Assembly (NCBI GenBank): GCA_016718605.1
Contig: JADKCY010000003.1
Coordinates: 1,054,001-1,118,000 of the forward strand
Length of the DNA stretch: 64,000 nt
From: Lysobacterales bacterium
GTDB taxonomy: Bacteria > Pseudomonadota > Gammaproteobacteria > Xanthomonadales > Xanthomonadaceae
Direction: 5' to 3'
The position numbers were made by a program, and so were the translations under genes. The notes below the pieces were generated by a model, which had not been told where the DNA came from, did not search any database, and saw nothing but the letters and a program-made list of their open reading frames with translations. Shown here one piece after another: positions 51,999 to 60,613 of this stretch; position 1 is the stretch's first letter; the number at the start of each line of letters is the position of its first letter.

Positions 51999-53035
51999 AC
52001 AGCGCACTGCTGCATGCGCTGGAAGAACTGAGCACGCCGGTGTTGGGTGTGGATGGCGCGGCGCGCATCAACTATGTCAATCCGGCTGCCGCGACGTGGC
52101 TTGGTGCATCCAAGCGACGGCTGATCGGCCGAGATCTCGCTCTACTGGATGGTGCGGATGGCGCGCTGACGGCAGCGGTGCTGCAACTGCTGCGCCGCCC
52201 AGGCTCGCTGCGGTGCAGGCATATCCGCCTGCTGAGTGATGTCGGTGAGCGCTTTGCGGATGTCTATGCCAGCCCGCTGGAGAACCACGTCGGGCTGCTG
52301 CTGGAGTTTCATCCCAGCGATGAGTTTCCCGGCGCCGACCCGGCAACAACGCTGCCGGCGGCACTCAGTGCGGCACTCAAAGGCTTGGCGCACGAGGTCA
52401 AAAATCCACTGGCAGGATTGAAGGGCGCAGCACAATTGTTGGAACGGCGCGTCGAGGACCCGGACAGCCGACGCTACATCGACGTCATTCTCAACGAGTC
52501 GGCGCGATTGGCCGATCTGGTGGAGCGCCTGCTCAATCCCACGCCGCTGCGCGATCCAGTGCCCACCAACGTGCACGAGGTGCTGGAACGCGTGCGCTTG
52601 TTGGCTGAAGCGGAAGCTGGCTGGTCCGTGCAAATGCTGCGCGACTATGACCCCAGCCTACCCGAGTTGCCCGCCGATCCGGATCGGCTCACCCAAGCCC
52701 TGTGGAATCTGGTCCGCAACGCCTTGGAATCGGGCGCCAGCGAGGTGCGCCTGCGCTCCCGCGCTGAGCATGGCGTGCTGATCGCGGAGAAACGTCTGCG
52801 TCTGGCCATCCGTCTTGAGGTGGAAGACAACGGCCGCGGCGTACCTGAGGAACTGGCCGAGCGCATTTTTTTGCCTCTGGTTTCAGGACGTGCGCAAGGT
52901 ACTGGCCTTGGCTTGCCGCTGGCGCAGCAAGTCGCGCGTGAGCACGGCGGATCACTGAGCTATCGTTCGAGAGCGGGCCACACCCTGTTCACGCTGTTGC
53001 TGCCTGTCCCCGAGGAAGACCACGATGCCCGCTGA
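51995..53035 (+). CDS. glnL: Nitrogen-regulation sensor kinase NtrB (GlnL)
   Basis: A 346-residue cytoplasmic kinase with a GTG start overlapping the pepQ stop. N-terminal PAS domain about 1-105 (LSTPVLGVDGAARINYVNPAAATWLG). The phosphoacceptor is His133 in KGLAHEVKNPLAGLKGAAQLLER; the ATP part has ALWNLVRNALESGA, VEDNGRGVPEELAERIFLPLVSG and GTGLGLPLAQQVAREHGG. It phosphorylates NtrC under nitrogen limitation, with PII as the usual control, though glnK is not in this window. Its end overlaps the ntrC start by 11 bases. Confidence 0.95.
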   Translation: MNSALLHALEELSTPVLGVDGAARINYVNPAAATWLGASKRRLIGRDLALLDGADGALTAAVLQLLRRPGSLRCRHIRLLSDVGERFADVYASPLENHVGLLLEFHPSDEFPGADPATTLPAALSAALKGLAHEVKNPLAGLKGAAQLLERRVEDPDSRRYIDVILNESARLADLVERLLNPTPLRDPVPTNVHEVLERVRLLAEAEAGWSVQMLRDYDPSLPELPADPDRLTQALWNLVRNALESGASEVRLRSRAEHGVLIAEKRLRLAIRLEVEDNGRGVPEELAERIFLPLVSGRAQGTGLGLPLAQQVAREHGGSLSYRSRAGHTLFTLLLPVPEEDHDAR

Positions 53036-54461
53036 TACCACTGCCCGGCAAGCCGCCTCCGCGCGCACCCTCTGGGTGATCGACGACGACCGCTCAGTGC
53101 GCTTCGTGCTGGCTGAGGCTCTGCGTTCCGTGGGCTACCAGGTTCGCGAATTTGACGGCCCCGCAACCGCCTTGAGCGCACTCGCCAAGCAGTGTCCCGA
53201 TGCCGTATTCACCGATGTGCGGATGCCCGATATGGACGGGCTGAAGTTGCTCAATGTACTGAAGGCTGACCATCCCGATTTGCCGGTCGTGGTGATGAGT
53301 GCCTACACCGACATCGCCAGCACAGCTGGGGCATTTCGCGGCGGAGCACATGATTTTCTGAGCAAGCCATTTGACATCGACGTCGCCATTGCCATGGCGC
53401 GCCGCGCCCTGCAGCAGGAAGACCCGGTGGCGGCCGAGCCGCCCGGGCCAACTGATGTAGAACCTGAATTGGTTGGCGAAGCCCCGGCGATGCGGGAACT
53501 GTTCCGGGCGATCGGCAAATTGGCCCAGGCGCCATTGTCGGTGCTGATCATCGGGGAAACCGGTACCGGCAAAGAACTGGTCGCGCGCGCGCTGCATCGG
53601 CATTCGCCGCGCGCGCAGCAACCTTTTGTCGCCTTGAATACCGCCGCCATTCCCGCCGAACTGCTCGAATCCGAGCTGTTCGGCCACGAACCCGGCGCGT
53701 TCACCGGCGCAGCCAAGCGGCAACTCGGGCGCTTCGAACAGGCCAATGGCGGCACCTTGTTCCTGGACGAGATCGGCGATATGCCCGCCGCACTTCAGAC
53801 GCGCTTGTTGCGGGTGCTGGCGGAAGGCGAGTTCTTCCGGATTGGTGGCCGCGAACTGATTCGTGTCGATGTGCGGGTGATTGCCGCCACGCACCAGGCC
53901 TTGGACACGCTGGTTGCCGATGGCCGTTTCCGCGCCGATCTCTTGCACCGTCTGGATGTGGTTCGCCTCAATCTGCCACCACTACGGCAGCGCCATGAGG
54001 ATGTACCTGCACTAGCGCAGCGCTTTCTCGCCGACGCGGTCAACAAGCTGGGCTGTGGCAACAAGCGCTTTGATCGCAGCACATTGGACCGATTCCTTGC
54101 CTACGACTGGCCCGGCAACGTTCGCGAGTTGGAGAACCTCTGCTGGCGCGTGGCAGCGCTGTCGCCAGGCGAAGTCATTATGCCCACGGATCTACCTGAC
54201 ACCCTGCGGCCAACAAACGGCATCGCTGGTATTGCGGATTGGGAGGACGCCCTACGACAGTGGGCAGAGACTGCGCTGCGCGCGCAACAGCGCGAGCTAT
54301 ATCCGCGCGCACTTGAACGTTTCGAACAGGTGATGCTGAGCGCGGCCTTGAGCGTCACGGGTGGACACCGTCAGCACGCCGCAGAGCGCCTCGGCCTGGG
54401 TCGCAACACCCTGACCCGCAAGCTCGGTTCCAGTCGTCCACCCAAAGCGGCGGGCGATTGA
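53025..54461 (+). CDS. glnG: Nitrogen-regulation response regulator NtrC (GlnG)
   Basis: A 478-residue sigma-54 activator. Receiver about 15-130 with phosphoacceptor D64 (AVFTDVRMPDMDG) and K114 (LSKPF); AAA+ domain with Walker A GETGTGKE (177-184), the sigma-54 contact loop GAFTGA (224-229), Walker B GGTLFLDEIGD, and an arginine-finger region; C-terminal Fis-like helix-turn-helix HRQHAAERLGLGRNTLTRKL. It should drive sigma-54 promoters for nitrogen assimilation. Last gene of the pepQ-ntrB-ntrC unit, convergent with prmA. Confidence 0.96.
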   Translation: MPADTTARQAASARTLWVIDDDRSVRFVLAEALRSVGYQVREFDGPATALSALAKQCPDAVFTDVRMPDMDGLKLLNVLKADHPDLPVVVMSAYTDIASTAGAFRGGAHDFLSKPFDIDVAIAMARRALQQEDPVAAEPPGPTDVEPELVGEAPAMRELFRAIGKLAQAPLSVLIIGETGTGKELVARALHRHSPRAQQPFVALNTAAIPAELLESELFGHEPGAFTGAAKRQLGRFEQANGGTLFLDEIGDMPAALQTRLLRVLAEGEFFRIGGRELIRVDVRVIAATHQALDTLVADGRFRADLLHRLDVVRLNLPPLRQRHEDVPALAQRFLADAVNKLGCGNKRFDRSTLDRFLAYDWPGNVRELENLCWRVAALSPGEVIMPTDLPDTLRPTNGIAGIADWEDALRQWAETALRAQQRELYPRALERFEQVMLSAALSVTGGHRQHAAERLGLGRNTLTRKLGSSRPPKAAGD

Positions 54462-54476
54462 ACCTACAGCGGGAAA

Positions 54477-55382
54477 TCACGCCCGGCGCACACCGTCGAT
54501 ACGTATCCAATCTTCGCGTTTGCTGACGCGCAGGTTCGTGAAGTACGGCGCGTAGCGCAGCAGCAGTTCGTCTTCCTGCCCATCCAGAATGCCTGATAGC
54601 GCAATTCGCCCACCGGCCTCGGTGCGCGCGGCCAGCACCTCGGCCAGTGCGTCCAGCGCATTGGCGAGGATGTTGGCGACCACGACCGGATAACGCTGCG
54701 CAGGATCGTGTTCGGGCAGATAGACAGCAAGTTGCACCGCATTGCGTTCAGCATTGTCGGCACTAGCGACCAGCGCCTGAGGATCGTTGTCGATGCCATC
54801 CGCCGCTTCCGCGCCCAGCTTCAAGGCCGCAATTGCCAGAATGCCGGAGCCGCAACCGAAGTCGAGTACCCGCTTGCCGACGAGTTCGCCGCGAGCAGCA
54901 AGGTCGTCCAGCCATTCCAGACAAAGTGCGGTCGTCGGATGCGTGCCTGAGCCAAAGGCCAAGCCCGGATCGAGCGTCACCACCACGCTATCCGCGTCTT
55001 CCGGCGGCGCAATGGACGAGGGATAGACCCACAGCCGCAGACCAAATGGCATCGGCTCGTAACGGTCCATCCAGACCCGCTCCCAGTCCTGGTCCGCCAC
55101 GTGCTCGAAAGCCACCGCATCGGCATCCAGCGTGTCCACTTGTGACAACACGGCCTCGCGCAACACCGCGGGATCAGCATCTGCGTCGAACAGGGCCTGC
55201 ACCACGATCTCGCTCCACAGCGGCATCTCACCGACGCCGGGCTCGAAGATCGCCTGTTCATCCGGTGCATCCGCATGGGCGTCGGCCAAAGTCACCGACA
55301 AAGCGCCCATGGCTTCCAGGACTTCCTCAACGGCGGGTTGCTGCGCCAGCGTGCAGCGCAACTGCAATTGCAAGAAGGCCAT
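54477..55382 (-). CDS. prmA: Ribosomal protein L11 methyltransferase
   Basis: A 301-residue methyltransferase that trimethylates ribosomal protein L11. The N-terminal substrate-recognition domain is followed by a linker (WERVWMDRYEPMPFGLRLWVYPS), then TLDPGLAFGSGTHPTTALCLEWL, the SAM motif VLDFGCGSGILAIAALKLGA and VVVANILANALDALAEVL. Its ATG overlaps the accC stop (TGATG), so it belongs to the aroQ-accB-accC-prmA unit, a common order in gammaproteobacteria. Confidence 0.96.
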   Translation of the reverse strand: MAFLQLQLRCTLAQQPAVEEVLEAMGALSVTLADAHADAPDEQAIFEPGVGEMPLWSEIVVQALFDADADPAVLREAVLSQVDTLDADAVAFEHVADQDWERVWMDRYEPMPFGLRLWVYPSSIAPPEDADSVVVTLDPGLAFGSGTHPTTALCLEWLDDLAARGELVGKRVLDFGCGSGILAIAALKLGAEAADGIDNDPQALVASADNAERNAVQLAVYLPEHDPAQRYPVVVANILANALDALAEVLAARTEAGGRIALSGILDGQEDELLLRYAPYFTNLRVSKREDWIRIDGVRRA

Positions 55383-56749
55383 CAGCCCAACCCGATGCCT
55401 TTCTCGCGCGCATCGGCGAGCTTCTTTTCCAGATAGTGGATATTGGCCCCGCCCGCCTGAAATCCTGCGTCAGCCATGATCCGCTGCTGCAGTGGGATGT
55501 TGGTCTTGATGCCATCGACGACCATTTCCGACAGCGCCACGCGCATGCGGGCGATGGCCTGCTCACGGGTGGCGCCATGCACGATCAATTTGCCGATCAT
55601 CGAGTCGTAGTTCGGTGGCACGCGGTAGCCTGCGTAAATGTGGGTATCGACACGCACACCGGGGCCACCGGGGGCATGGAAATGCTTGATCAGACCAGGC
55701 GACGGCACAAACGTCTCGGGGTCTTCTGCATTGATGCGGCACTCGATGGCGTGCCCACGCATCACGATGTCGTCCTGCTTGATCGACAGCTTGTGTCCGG
55801 CTGCAATCAACAACTGCTCGCGCACCAGATCGACACCGGTCACGCGCTCGGTCACTGGGTGCTCGACCTGGATTCGCGTGTTCATTTCGATGAAATAGAA
55901 ACGCCCGTTCTCGAACAGAAACTCGAACGTCCCCGCACCGCGATAGCCAATCCGGATGCAGGCCTCAACGCAGACCTTGCCGATCTCGGCGCGCAGTTCC
56001 GGGGTGATGCCAGGCGCCGGCGCTTCTTCGACAACCTTCTGGTGACGGCGCTGCATCGAGCAATCGCGCTCACCCAGATGAATCGCGCCACCTTGTCCAT
56101 CGGCCAAAACCTGGATTTCGACATGTCGCGGGTTCTCGAGGAATTTCTCCATGTAGACCATGTCGTTGCTGAAGGCCGCCTTGGCCTCGGCTTTGGTGGT
56201 CGCGATGGCGTTCACCAAGGCCGCCTCAGAATGCACCACGCGCATGCCGCGACCACCACCACCGCCCGCGGCCTTGATGATCACCGGGAAGCCGATCTCG
56301 CGAGCGATGCGGATGTTTTCGGCCGCATCCTCACCGAGCGGACCGCCCGAACCCGGCACACAGGGCACGCCTGCGGCCTTCATGGCCTTGATGGCTTCGA
56401 CCTTATCGCCCATCAGGCGGATCGTCTCTGCCCTAGGGCCAATGAAGATGAACCCCGAACTCTCGACGCGATCTGCAAAGTCGGCGTTTTCCGACAAAAA
56501 GCCATAGCCTGGATGGATGGCCTGCGCATCCGTCACCTCGGCTGCCGCGATCAACGCGGGCACGTTGAGATAACTCTCCGCCGCGGGCGCGGGACCAATG
56601 CAGACCGATTCATCGGCCATGGCCACATGTTTCAGATTGCGATCCACCGTGGAATGCACGGCGACGGTCTTGATGCCCAAGGCATGACAAGCGCGCAGGA
56701 TGCGCAGGGCGATCTCGCCGCGATTGGCGATGACGACTTTATCTAGCAT
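55382..56749 (-). CDS. accC: Biotin carboxylase subunit of acetyl-CoA carboxylase
   Basis: A 455-residue ATP-grasp enzyme that carboxylates the biotin on AccB, the first step of fatty acid synthesis. ATG 56749 follows AAGGAATTCC. Motifs: VVIANRGEIALRILRACHALGIKTVAVHS, IHPGYGFLSENADFA, AAGGGGGRGMRVV, HIEIQ-type HVEIQVLADGQGGAIHLGERDCSMQRRHQKVVEEAPAP, YRGAGTFEFLFENG, FIEMNTRIQVEHPVTE and GHAIECRINAEDP. Length equals the E. coli enzyme. It follows accB with 46 bases between. Confidence 0.97.
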   Translation of the reverse strand: MLDKVVIANRGEIALRILRACHALGIKTVAVHSTVDRNLKHVAMADESVCIGPAPAAESYLNVPALIAAAEVTDAQAIHPGYGFLSENADFADRVESSGFIFIGPRAETIRLMGDKVEAIKAMKAAGVPCVPGSGGPLGEDAAENIRIAREIGFPVIIKAAGGGGGRGMRVVHSEAALVNAIATTKAEAKAAFSNDMVYMEKFLENPRHVEIQVLADGQGGAIHLGERDCSMQRRHQKVVEEAPAPGITPELRAEIGKVCVEACIRIGYRGAGTFEFLFENGRFYFIEMNTRIQVEHPVTERVTGVDLVREQLLIAAGHKLSIKQDDIVMRGHAIECRINAEDPETFVPSPGLIKHFHAPGGPGVRVDTHIYAGYRVPPNYDSMIGKLIVHGATREQAIARMRVALSEMVVDGIKTNIPLQQRIMADAGFQAGGANIHYLEKKLADAREKGIGLG

Positions 56750-56795
56750 GGAATTCCTTGAATGCCCGGGGTCGGGCGAAATTCGATCACCCGCA

Positions 56796-57269
56796 TCAGG
56801 CGATGACGAACATTGGCTCGTCGAATTCGACCGGACGACCCGTACTGACCAGGATGGCCTGCACCGTACCGGACACATCGGCCTCGATCGGGTTGAACAT
56901 CTTCATCGCCTCGATGATGCCAAGTGTTTCACCGGCCTTGACGGTTTGGCCCACTTTGACAAATGGCGGTGCATCGGGATTGGGTGAGCCATAGAAGGTA
57001 CCGACCATCGGCGAACGCACGACATGCCCTTCGGGCAATTCACGTCCACCCTTGGCGGCGTCCACCGGTGTCGATTGAGCGGGGGCAAGTGCCGGCGTTG
57101 GCACCGAAGCGGCAACGGGTGCCGTCACCATCAGTGGTGCGGGCGCGGCAGCGACGGCTTTCGACAGGCGCGACAAGCGCACACTCTCTTCGCCTTCGCG
57201 AATCTCGATTTCGGTCAGGTTGGACTCTTCCAACAGGTCGATCAGTTTCTTGATCTTGCGCAGATCCAT
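56796..57269 (-). CDS. accB: Biotin carboxyl carrier protein of acetyl-CoA carboxylase
   Basis: About 157 residues. I choose ATG 57269 over 57275, because GAGG is then at normal spacing and the protein begins MDLRKIKKLIDLLEESNLTEIEI as in other AccB. An Ala/Pro-rich linker (about 38-72) leads to the biotinyl domain with EAMKMFNPIEA; Lys123 is the biotinylation site. Strand PMVGTFYGSPNPDAPPFVKVG carries the typical thumb. Partner of AccC, with the carboxyltransferase genes elsewhere. Confidence 0.96.
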   Translation of the reverse strand: MDLRKIKKLIDLLEESNLTEIEIREGEESVRLSRLSKAVAAAPAPLMVTAPVAASVPTPALAPAQSTPVDAAKGGRELPEGHVVRSPMVGTFYGSPNPDAPPFVKVGQTVKAGETLGIIEAMKMFNPIEADVSGTVQAILVSTGRPVEFDEPMFVIA

Positions 57270-57315
57270 GGGCATACCTCAGTGAACCTCATTCATTCGG
57301 AAATCGCTGGCGGGC

Positions 57316-57768
57316 TCAGGCCGCCGGCGAGAGAGACAATCGTGACAACGCTGCCTGCAGCGCCAAGCGGTAGCTGTCAACGCCAAACCCGGTGATCACA
57401 CCCACCGCTTTGTCGGACAAATAAGAGTGCTGACGGAACGGCTCGCGTGCGTGCACATTCGACAGATGCAGTTCGATGAACGGTATGGCCACGCCCACCA
57501 AGGCATCGCGCAAGGCCACGCTGGTGTGGGTAAGGGCGCCCGGATTGATGAGAATGCAGTCGATACCGTCGGTCCGCGCTGCGTGGATGCGGTCGAGCAA
57601 GACGTGCTCGGCATTGCTTTGCAGGCAGTGCAGGCGATGTCCTGCCGCCATCGCGCGTGCGCGCAGATCCGCCTCGATGTCGCCCAGCGTGGTGTGGCCA
57701 TACACCTCGGGCTCGCGCGAGCCCAGCAGGTTCAAATTCGGCCCGTTCAACAACAGCAGCTCTGCCAC
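57316..57768 (-). CDS. aroQ: Type II 3-dehydroquinate dehydratase
   Basis: 150 residues from a GTG at 57768, with GAAGGA ten bases upstream. The type II signature is complete: LLLLNGPNLNLLGSREPEVYG, the flexible-loop Arg/Tyr region, LHCLQSNAEHVLLDRIHAA, CILINPGALTHTSVALRDAL, PFIELHLSNVHAREPFRQHSYLSDKAVGVITGFG. It dehydrates 3-dehydroquinate in the shikimate pathway. First gene of the aroQ-accB-accC-prmA unit. Confidence 0.96.
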   Translation of the reverse strand: MAELLLLNGPNLNLLGSREPEVYGHTTLGDIEADLRARAMAAGHRLHCLQSNAEHVLLDRIHAARTDGIDCILINPGALTHTSVALRDALVGVAIPFIELHLSNVHAREPFRQHSYLSDKAVGVITGFGVDSYRLALQAALSRLSLSPAA

Positions 57769-57899
57769 GCCCGATCCTTCACGTCCGCGCCCCACCCTGG
57801 CGCCGGGGGCGTAGTGTGCGCATAGCACGCGCTGATGTCCAGACGGTTACCCGGAAGATGCCCGTGAGATCAACGGAGATCGCGACTGTTTGATTTTTG

Positions 57900-58553
57900 T
57901 TAGCCCCGCACAAAAGGGTTGCTGCGGCGTTCGTCGCCGAAGTTGGACATCGGTCCGTGACCCGGCACGAAACGGATGTGGTCGCCCAGTGGAAACAGGC
58001 GTTCTTTGATGGCTTGGATCAGGTCGGCGTGGTTGCCGCGCGGAAAGTCGGTGCGACCGATCGATCCCTTGAACAGCACATCACCGACGAAGGCGATTCC
58101 GGTGGGCGCATGCACAAAGACGACGTGGCCGGGTGTGTGACCGGGACAATGGACGACGTTGAGCAACAGATCGCCGACCTTGACCTCGTCGCCATGCGCC
58201 AACCAGCGCGCTGGTGTGAAGCTGCGCGCGGGCGGGAAACCGTATTCCTGGCAGCGCTGCGGAATCTGGTCGATCCAGAAGGCATCGTCCTGGTGCGGCC
58301 CTTCTACCGGCACCTGCAATCGATCACGCAAGTCCGCGACCGCCGAGCAATGATCGAGATGTCCATGCGTCACCAGCAATTTCTCGATCACCACCGCGTG
58401 CTTTTCCGCAACCGCCAGCAGGCGCTCGATATCGCCACCGGCATCGATCAGCGCGGCCTTGCGGGTAGCGGTACAGATCAGCAGCGAACAATTCTGCTGG
58501 AACGGCGTAACCGGAATGATCTCCACTGCCAGGGGCGCGTTCGATGGGCTCAT
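57900..58553 (-). CDS. MBL-fold metallo-hydrolase (GloB/YcbL-like)
   Basis: A 217-residue protein with the metal-binding motifs THGHLDH (HxHxDH), CPGHTPGHVVFV, VGDVLFKGSIGRTDFPRG and FVPGHGPMSNFGDE. It resembles the YcbL type II glyoxalase-like group, which lacks the C-terminal helical domain of true GloB; thioester hydrolysis such as of S-lactoylglutathione is likely but not proven. Its ATG overlaps the rmuC stop by four bases, so the two are co-translated. Confidence 0.92.
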   Translation of the reverse strand: MSPSNAPLAVEIIPVTPFQQNCSLLICTATRKAALIDAGGDIERLLAVAEKHAVVIEKLLVTHGHLDHCSAVADLRDRLQVPVEGPHQDDAFWIDQIPQRCQEYGFPPARSFTPARWLAHGDEVKVGDLLLNVVHCPGHTPGHVVFVHAPTGIAFVGDVLFKGSIGRTDFPRGNHADLIQAIKERLFPLGDHIRFVPGHGPMSNFGDERRSNPFVRG

Positions 58554-60007
58554 GCGCGATCGTCCTCATTGTCGGCATCGGCGTCGAAACTCTCCAAGCC
58601 GAGTGCAGGTGTGCCGGGCAAGACTTCCACATCGCGCAACTTGCGTTCGATCGCACGGGTTCGGATACCGGCCTGCCCGATGCTTTTGCTGACCGTGTCC
58701 AGTTGCTTCTGGGTCTTGTCCAACACTTCGCCAAATTTGCCGAATTCGTTCTTCACCGCGCCCAGCAACTGCCAGACCTCGCTGCTGCGTTTTTCGATGG
58801 CGAGCGTGCGGAAGCCCATCTGCAAGCTATTGAGCAGGGCACTCAGTGTGGTCGGCCCTGCCAAGGTGATGCGGAAGTCGCGCTGCAGCAACTCGAACAG
58901 ACCGGGACGGCGGATCACTTCGGCGTACAGACCTTCGGTGGGCAGAAACAGCAGCCCAAAATCGGTGGTGTGCGGCGGCGCAATGTACTTGTCGCGAATG
59001 CGCCGTGCTTCCTCGCGCACGCGAACCTCCAAGGCCTTGCCTGCGATCGCTGCCGCCTCGGGATCAGCGCGCTCTTGGGCGTCCAGCAAACGTTCGTAGT
59101 CCTCGCGGGGAAACTTGGCATCAATGGGCAACCACACCGGCGACTCCGGCGTGTGCCCGGGCAGTCGCAAGGCGAACTCCACGCGCTCATTGCTGCCCGG
59201 CACCGTGGCGACGTTGGCCGCGTATTGCTCGCTGGTGAGCACTTGTTCGAGCAGCGCACCAAGCTGCACTTCACCGTAGGTGCCCCGCGTTTTGACATTA
59301 CCAAGCACGCGTTTCAGATCGCCCACACCCTGCGCCAGCGTCTGCATTTCACCGAGTCCCCGATGCACCTGCTCCAAACGTTCGGAGACTTGCTTGAAGC
59401 TCTCACCGAGGCGGGTTTCCAGCGTGCGCTGCAACTTCTCATCGACTGTAGCGCGCATCTGGTCCAGCTTGGCGGCGCTGTCGGCCTGGATATCCTTCAG
59501 ACGTGCTTCCAACGTGGCACGCACTTCGATCAGTCGCTGGTCGTTCTGCTGGGTCAGTGCCAATACGCGCTGATCCAACGAGTCGCCAAACCGTTTCAGT
59601 GTCTCGGCACTTTCCTCGCGGCCGCGACGTGCGTCCTCCGTCAGGCTCTGACGCAGCCCCTCCAGGCGCAGATCGGTGCGCTGAGTGAATTGATCCAACC
59701 GTTGCGCCATGCCATCCGTGCGCTGCTGTTGCGTTTGCGCAGCGCTGTCCAGTTGTTGCCGCAGGGCGGTCTCCAGACGTAATGAGGTCGCCGCCTGTTC
59801 CTCCCGGGAAATCCGTTGACCTTCTCGCCATTCCTCGCGTAGGCCACGCTCGTTGCGCTCCAGATCAGCGCGGATCTGCTCGAGATCGGGGCGGAGATCC
59901 GCCGCCGGAGTGACTCGCCTGAACAAGGCAATCAGCAGGCCGATGATGACGACGACAGTCAGGCTGGCAAGCGCCCACAACCATTGCTCTATCGCTATTC
60001 CTTGCAT
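58550..60007 (-). CDS. rmuC: DNA recombination protein RmuC
   Basis: A 485-residue membrane-anchored protein: TM about 8-29, a long coiled coil about 45-235 (Gln/Glu/Arg-rich), then the RmuC domain with NVKTRGTYGEVQLGALLEQVLTSEQYAANV, LPIDAKFPREDYERLLDAQE, IAPPHTTDFGLLFLPTEGLYAEVIRRPGLFELLQRDFRITLAGPTTLSALLNSLQMGFRTLAIEKRSSEVWQLLGAVKNEFGKF. The C-terminal domain belongs to the restriction-nuclease-like fold and limits DNA inversions at repeats in E. coli. ATG follows AAGGGGCTCC. Confidence 0.94.
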   Translation of the reverse strand: MQGIAIEQWLWALASLTVVVIIGLLIALFRRVTPAADLRPDLEQIRADLERNERGLREEWREGQRISREEQAATSLRLETALRQQLDSAAQTQQQRTDGMAQRLDQFTQRTDLRLEGLRQSLTEDARRGREESAETLKRFGDSLDQRVLALTQQNDQRLIEVRATLEARLKDIQADSAAKLDQMRATVDEKLQRTLETRLGESFKQVSERLEQVHRGLGEMQTLAQGVGDLKRVLGNVKTRGTYGEVQLGALLEQVLTSEQYAANVATVPGSNERVEFALRLPGHTPESPVWLPIDAKFPREDYERLLDAQERADPEAAAIAGKALEVRVREEARRIRDKYIAPPHTTDFGLLFLPTEGLYAEVIRRPGLFELLQRDFRITLAGPTTLSALLNSLQMGFRTLAIEKRSSEVWQLLGAVKNEFGKFGEVLDKTQKQLDTVSKSIGQAGIRTRAIERKLRDVEVLPGTPALGLESFDADADNEDDRA

Positions 60008-60076
60008 GGAGCCCCTTCAGCACGCGCCTCGCGACAAATCGCATCGCCGCAAATGATCGCACGACGCAGCGCACGT

Positions 60077-60610
60077 TCAGACCGATGGCTCGGCACAGGT
60101 CGGCAGGTGCTGCAGAAAATGGTAGTAATTGTGCTCACGTAGCTTGGCGAAGCCCAGACGTTGATACAGTCGATAAGCCGGATTGAAGGGCTCGACGTGC
60201 AAGGTCACCGGCAACTGCTGCTGATCCGCGATCGCCAACAGCGCGTTGGTCAGCGAAGTTCCAAGACCCTTGCCGCGCTCGGACGGCAGCAAGGTCACCT
60301 CCATCAGACGCAGCTCGGCCTGGGTGAGATGCACGTATAGGCGGCCGATCACACGGTCGCCACGCTGCAGCAGGAGGAACTCTGCGCCCGGATAGTGCTG
60401 CCGGTATTGCGCGGCCTGCGCATCGAACTGCTGCGCCACAAAGGCACGACGCATCGACTCATCCCAATCCGTCAAGGCCAACTCTGGCTCACGCACACTG
60501 CGATACAGGGCCATCGCGACGTCACGATCGTCTTCCAGTTCGTCGCGAAAACGCAGGCCGGGTGGCTTGCCAGGCCAGTCGGCGTTCAACACATCGACGA
60601 CCCGAGTCAC
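60077..60610 (-). CDS. GNAT-family N-acetyltransferase
   Basis: A 177-residue acetyltransferase with GTG start at 60610, three bases after the stop of the preceding Tat-signal gene. GNAT motif A reads LMEVTLLPSERGKGLGTSLTNALLAIADQQQLPVTLHV, with motif B NPAYRLYQRLGFAKL. It uses acetyl-CoA to acylate an amine on a small molecule or protein. Tight spacing behind the tail-collar cluster suggests it is the last gene of that operon and might act on a product of it (inference). A C-terminal YYHFLQHLPTC is unremarkable. Confidence 0.88.
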   Translation of the reverse strand: MTRVVDVLNADWPGKPPGLRFRDELEDDRDVAMALYRSVREPELALTDWDESMRRAFVAQQFDAQAAQYRQHYPGAEFLLLQRGDRVIGRLYVHLTQAELRLMEVTLLPSERGKGLGTSLTNALLAIADQQQLPVTLHVEPFNPAYRLYQRLGFAKLREHNYYHFLQHLPTCAEPSV

Positions 60611-60613
60611 CGA

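Noticed and set aside
54833..56746. Very long open frame antisense to accC and prmA (over 600 codons)
   Set aside because: Its translation is Arg/His-rich without domains and mirrors the codon pattern of the real genes. Similar long antisense frames at 9021-10112, 37802-38968 and 39845-40945 were rejected for the same reason.
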